Assembly: GCA_020744225.1 (NCBI GenBank)
Contig: JAGMWG010000020.1
Location: 248,001 to 312,000 of the forward strand
Origin: Paraphoma chrysanthemicola
Taxonomy: Eukaryota > Ascomycota > Dothideomycetes > Pleosporales > Phaeosphaeriaceae
DNA length: 64,000 nucleotides
Direction of reading: 5' to 3'
The notes beneath the pieces are model-generated. The model did not search any database and was not told the origin of the DNA. It saw only the letters and a list, made by a program, of their open reading frames with translations. A program made the translations under genes and the position numbers. Positions 59,734 through 64,000 of this stretch are shown piece by piece (position 1 is the first letter of the stretch; each line of letters opens with the position of its first letter).

Positions 59734-60899
59734 ATGAAAGCCGGCCAGTGGGATCCGTACGTGCGACATTTCTAATGAAGGACTGCAGAAGCTGATCATA
59801 TTCAGCAAGCAAAAGAAGGTTGTCATTAATGACATACCGAAGCCATCTCCAGCCCCAAATCAGTTCTTGGTCAAGATTCAGTCCGCTTCGTTATGTCACT
59901 CTGATCTTCTCTTTGACATGCGTCCCGATTACGCCGTCACACTCGGCCATGAAGGCGTAGGACATATTGAGCAGATAGGCGACGACACCAAAGATAAGGG
60001 TTTCCAAGTTGGGGATGCTATTGGCTTCAATTACTTCATTGGCTGCTGTTTCGAGTGTGACGGCTGCATGGTACACAATCTGCGCTGCGAAACCGGCAAA
60101 CAGCAACTTCAAGGCTTTGCCGTGGATGGCTTCTTCCAGGAGTATGCTGTTGTCGATTGGCAAAACGCTGTCAAACTACCGCAGAATCTGGACATCTCAA
60201 GAACCGCGCCTTTATTCTGCGCCGGCATCACAGCGTTCCATTCAGTTGACAGCTGTGAATTGAAAGCAGGGGATTGGTTGGCCATCATTGGATGCGGCGG
60301 TCTGGGACAATACGCCATCCAATACGCAAAAGCTGTAGGTCCTACAGTTTGTGATAACATAAAACTCCCCATTGACCTCTCCAGATGGGCATCAAAACCA
60401 TTGGGCTCGACATAAGTGACACACAACTCGAAATGGCAAAGAAAGTTGGTGCCGATGCCGTCTTCAATAGCAAGACGAAAACAGACTACTTGAACGAGAT
60501 CAAGAAACTCACTGGCAAAGGCTGCCATGCGGCTGCAGTATACAGCGCATCAAATGCAGCATACGCTGGCGCGCCAGATGTTCTCCGAACGGGAGGCTTG
60601 CTCATGATCATTGGAATCGCACCCAAAGGCCTGGACTTTATCAACACCTTTGATCTTACCACGGGACGATATCGTGTCAAGGCTGATAGCACCGGCATTC
60701 CTCAACGGATGAAGAAGGCGGTCGACTTCACGGGAAAACATGAGTAAGATTAGAGCATCTCTCTGCCTAAAAATCATACAACTAATTCTGATTCAGTATA
60801 CAACCTGAAGTCGGATTCAACAAGCTCGAAGACCTGCCTAGAATGGTAGCTGATATGGAAGCTGGCAAGGCGGAAAAGAGGCAGGTAGTTATATTTTGA
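59734..60899 (+). CDS. Zinc-dependent alcohol dehydrogenase (MDR family), 4 exons
   Basis: Exons: 59734-59756, 59806-60334, 60385-60743, 60797-60899, giving 1014 nt (337 aa). The 49-bp first intron is chosen over a 28-bp alternative because the latter is too short and this one gives MKAGQWDPKQKKVVINDIP. Catalytic zinc ligands are C38 (SASLCHSDL) and H56/E57 (GHEGVG). The structural loop is CCFECDGCMVHNLRC. The NAD-binding turn is GCGGLGQYAIQYAKAMG. It resembles AdhP/propanol-preferring enzymes and probably oxidises a primary alcohol or reduces an aldehyde. All introns are GT-AG. Confidence 0.92.
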
Positions 60900-61649
60900 C
60901 CTGGAAAAGTGCGCATCGACCACCATTAAGTATATATATTGAACGACAATCAAGCAGTCCACCATATTGGTTAATCAGCCGAGTGTCTGTACGACGAACA
61001 AGGCATAATGAAATCTTATAGCTGCCAACCAAATACTTCAAGTGACTAATAAACTCCTCTCCATGTACCCAAAACACGACCGTGCTCTAGTAGCACCTGT
61101 ATATATTCAAAACATACCTCAGCGACCAGTGTAAAGCCTGTAGTAAATAATAATGCTCGGCTGATAGCGCAGGTACACGGTTGACCCTGTACCACACATG
61201 ATCTTCACAGATATCCAGATTTTCAACATTATGAGCATCACATAATCTCAGGCATGGCACGACGCTAAAACATATCTGGGCACTGCCACTGGGCTCATGA
61301 TCCAGCAAAATAGATCCCTACCCCGCACAACGGCCTTGGTTGGAGATCTTCTCGGCCAACCGTATCCAAAGCTTATCATTGGTAGCAGTACAAGCTCGTA
61401 CATTAGATATTCGAGTGTCTGTCTCGATAGCATACAAACCAACAATAATCATCCTCGAATCGCAGGTTGCAACATGGTCCAAAAAACTATTGACGCAAGT
61501 TCTTCACCAACATTTGGCGGCGGCAGTCCAAAATTGACCACTCCATAGCACGAATTCGCCAATCCTCGTTTCGAGTGGGATGTAAAGGAGAATTACCAGC
61601 GTAAGTCGTTCTGGAGGTGCATCTCTCGATGAAGCACAGAGGCTGAGCG
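60900..61649. other. Intergenic region between alcohol dehydrogenase and EthD gene
   Basis: Short frames at 61297-61548 lack domains. Nothing supported. Confidence 0.5.
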
Positions 61650-62137
61650 ATGACCATAGCATGCATCAAGCTCTCATTCTTCTTCAAAAAGCTCCCCAAT
61701 GTGGATGATGAATTCTTTCAGCAGCACTACAACCACGTGCATTCCGACTTGACAGTTGCTTGCAAGAAGTTTCACGCCGTCAAAATCCAACGATACGTTC
61801 AGGTGTACCAATCGCCGGAAATGAAGAAGAAGGTGCAAGAGTTGGGCATGGAGCTCTTGGACTACGACGCTTGTAGTCAGATTTGGGTCAAAAGCTGGGA
61901 TGATTGGGTCGAGTTTGCAAGCAGTCCAGAGTACTTGGCAGCTCTAATGCCGGACGCGGATCATTTCATGGATTATAAGACAACCGGGATTAAGGTCATG
62001 GCCGGGTGAGTAAATGCCAATGCTGCTATGCGATTGGGGACATGAAAAGGTTGACCTCGGATGCTAGGCACGACTTGATCTGCTTTGGAAAAGCAATTCC
62101 CGATTGTGATGCTACGGATGGTGTTTTACGCGATTGA
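61650..62137 (+). CDS. EthD-domain protein, 2 exons
   Basis: Exons: 61650-62005 and 62068-62137, giving 426 nt (141 aa), with a GT-AG intron of 62 bp. Without it the frame ends at 62009; with it the C-terminus reads AGHDLICFGKAIPDCD, typical of the family. The core matches the EthD dimeric alpha/beta-barrel: FFKKLPNVDDEFFQQHYNHV and LLDYDACSQIWVKSWDDW. Such small proteins act as tailoring or dehydration enzymes in polyketide pathways or in ether and aromatic breakdown. No polyketide synthase is in the window. Confidence 0.88.
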
Positions 62138-62750
62138 AAGACTAGGGGTGTAGGGTGAGCCACCGAGCAGCTGAGCGAGGTTAAAGTTCATACATCAACC
62201 ACGTGAGTGGTCTGAATTGTGCGCCACCTGCACCCACCAATTAAAAAATTGTTTCCTGCACCTTGAAATATTTAGTAGGAAACTCATGAAGGTCCTCGCG
62301 TGTGTGCAGGGCTTCAGCGCAATCTCTATGATACACTGAGGAAAGTCTAGCTATTGCACGTGCAACGTGTGTAGAGCTTTGCAAGCACTCAACAATATTC
62401 GTGCTCTACCTATGTCAATATCTAAGTATAGAGAACGAGATATCCTCGGAATTATACTCCCACTCTATGTGTGAGTGACGCCTTTCTTTAGGCATCACCG
62501 TGATCGGCAAGGGTGACGATCATCCCCTCACTCACCCGGATACCCACATCCACCAACCCACACAAAATTCTTAGCGAAAGAATCCTGGTTACTTCTCTAG
62601 CGATCAAGGATTGGCGGTCCTGCATGCAAGATGCGGGGAAAGTATTTCAGCCACAGGGCTGTTGTATCGTATTGGCGATACTTGCCGCATGTACAATAAG
62701 CAGACGAGGGGCCCACTACGAACAACCATATTCCTCCCAAACATCAAGCC
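62138..62750. promoter_or_regulatory. Intergenic region and promoter of the MFS efflux gene
   Basis: 613 bp without a supported gene. A frame at 62513-62788 overlaps the real start and is a shadow. The promoter of the transporter must lie here. Confidence 0.5.
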
Positions 62751-64000
62751 ATGACGAGAACCGAGACTCACGAGAGCGACATGGCTGACCGCTCTTCTCT
62801 CGAAAAGGCTGATGTCGAGCGAATCGATCAAGTCTCTGATGCACCAACGCCCCAGAGACAAGGGCTTCAGAACGCAGAGGGCGAGACAGTCACCATCACT
62901 TGGAAGACATGGTTCGTCATATTCGTACTTTCCTCGACGTTTGGTCTTTCCTTTTGGCCAGTACCCACCACTGCGGCCATGATGGGACGCCTAGCCATCC
63001 AGTTTGGCGCTCCAACCTCAAGTATGTCAAATGGGATTTTGACCGTCATGAACCTGACTGATCCTGGTACACAGGTGCCTGGTATATTCCTGCGTACACA
63101 ACAGCAAATAGTATTGGTTTTCTGCTAGCTGGAGCCAACTCCGATCTGTTTGGTCGACGCCTCTTCATCTTGTTCGGCAATGCCTGTTGCTGCGTCGGTT
63201 TCATCGTGACAGCCACGGCAAAAGGAGCGGACCACTTTACAGCTGGCCTGGCAATTACTGGTTTTGGTGGAGGTTTTGCGCAGATGGCCATGTGCAGTAT
63301 TCCTGGTAATTCCAAAGCCACACGCATGAACGCAACCCTGAACTAGTCACACTGATTTGTGGTAGAACTTCTTCCCAACAAGTTCCGGCATATTGGGATT
63401 TGCCTCTCGGACGGCTTCGTATTTCTCATTGTTATTATTGGGCCGGTTGTTGGCAGGGTGAGGCTTCCATAATCGTGCCACGAACAGCATCGTACTAATA
63501 ATCTGATCAGTATGCCATCGACGTAGGCGCATGGGAATATGTGTACTGGGCTGGTTTCGTCGCTCAATTCCTCTCCTTGGCTGCCATTTGGGGCTTCTAC
63601 AAGCCACCAAAACATCCCAAAGGTATTCCGTGGCACGAAGCCATCAAAGGCCTGGACTACGTAGGAACTGCACTGATCGTCCCTGGCATCTGCTTGGCAT
63701 TGGTCGGCATCATCAACACCACCTACAAGCGAAGCTCCGATGTTACGGTCGTTGCGCCAATGGTTGTCGGTTTCGTACTCATTGCCCTGTTTGGTGTCTG
63801 GGAGACAATAAGCAACGTTCCTCATAAGCTCTGCCCGCCACATCTCTTCCGAAGTCATAAGGGACGCGAGTTCACTGCGCCGTTCATTGTGGCATTCATT
63901 GTCACAATGTTCTATTACTCAGTCAACATTATTTGGCCAACTATGGTTAACGTTTTCTACATTGGCCCGGGCGTCTCACGTAGCACCGAACTACTGCTCA
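62751..64000 (+). CDS. MFS transporter, TRI12/siderophore-type efflux family, 5' part (cut by window end)
   Basis: Exons: 62751-63021, 63075-63305, 63366-63457, 63511 to the window end; introns of 53, 60 and 53 bp, all GT-AG. The first 30 or so residues are a cytosolic acidic tail. Then come TITWKTWFVIFVLSSTFGLS (TM1), AWYIPAYTTANSIGFLLAGA and SDLFGRRLF (MFS motif A). ELLPNKFRHIGICLSDGF and WEYVYWAGFVAQFLS follow. The pattern is that of the fungal 14-helix drug/toxin or siderophore efflux family (TRI12). About 360 codons are visible; the 3' half is outside. Confidence 0.9.

Noticed and set aside
59757..59788. 32-bp or 28-bp intron (59757 or 59761 to 59788) for the alcohol dehydrogenase
   Set aside because: Too short for a fungal intron, and the 49-bp version gives the family N-terminus.

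Overview
The window is nuclear DNA of a filamentous ascomycete (Pezizomycotina; Dothideomycetes is my guess, on style only). The evidence is short GT-AG introns of about 43-70 bp, HET-domain and NACHT genes, large disordered proteins, and a transposon block with the footprint of repeat-induced point mutation (RIP). No species was identified and no search was run.

Layout. Bases 1 to about 20,270 are an AT-rich, gene-free block of nested, RIP-degraded transposable elements. Two full-length Ty3/Gypsy LTR retrotransposons can be delimited: 424-7615 (minus strand, 501-bp LTRs, 5-bp target duplication tatat) and 12054-19424 (plus strand, 156-bp LTRs, target duplication agcta). Both are inserted into an older, very large inverted repeat. 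One arm is 1-423 plus 7616 to about 9385. The other runs from about 9860 to 12053 and continues beyond 19425. Each arm carries a roughly 709-bp element with terminal inverted repeats flanked by TA.

From about 20.3 kb base composition is normal and genes are dense. At the edge of the block lies a self-recognition style neighbourhood: a NACHT (NLR-type) gene of 8 exons (21176-25668, minus) head-to-head with a HET-domain gene (26000-28000, plus), sharing a 331-bp intergenic region. The HET gene has an in-frame TAG. A second HET gene lies at 40067-41959. Between them are two large, mostly disordered conserved-type proteins (29881-33255 and 34564-38793, both minus). From 42 to 50 kb come a PEBP-family protein, a zinc nucleoside-deaminase-like protein, a TPR-SET protein, a cupin and a 2EXR-domain protein.

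From 50.1 kb to the end there is a run of metabolic genes: an alpha-glucoside-type MFS transporter, a polyol/sorbitol-type zinc dehydrogenase, an APH-type kinase, an ACAD10/11-type acyl-CoA dehydrogenase, an HSL-type alpha/beta hydrolase, a zinc alcohol dehydrogenase, an EthD-domain protein and the 5' part of a TRI12-type MFS efflux transporter. The kinase and acyl-CoA dehydrogenase are adjacent and co-oriented, and correspond to the two halves of animal ACAD10/ACAD11 and to bacterial LvaA/LvaC. This suggests a hydroxy-acid or lactone catabolic cluster. Exon models were built by hand; every complete multi-exon model sums to a multiple of three.
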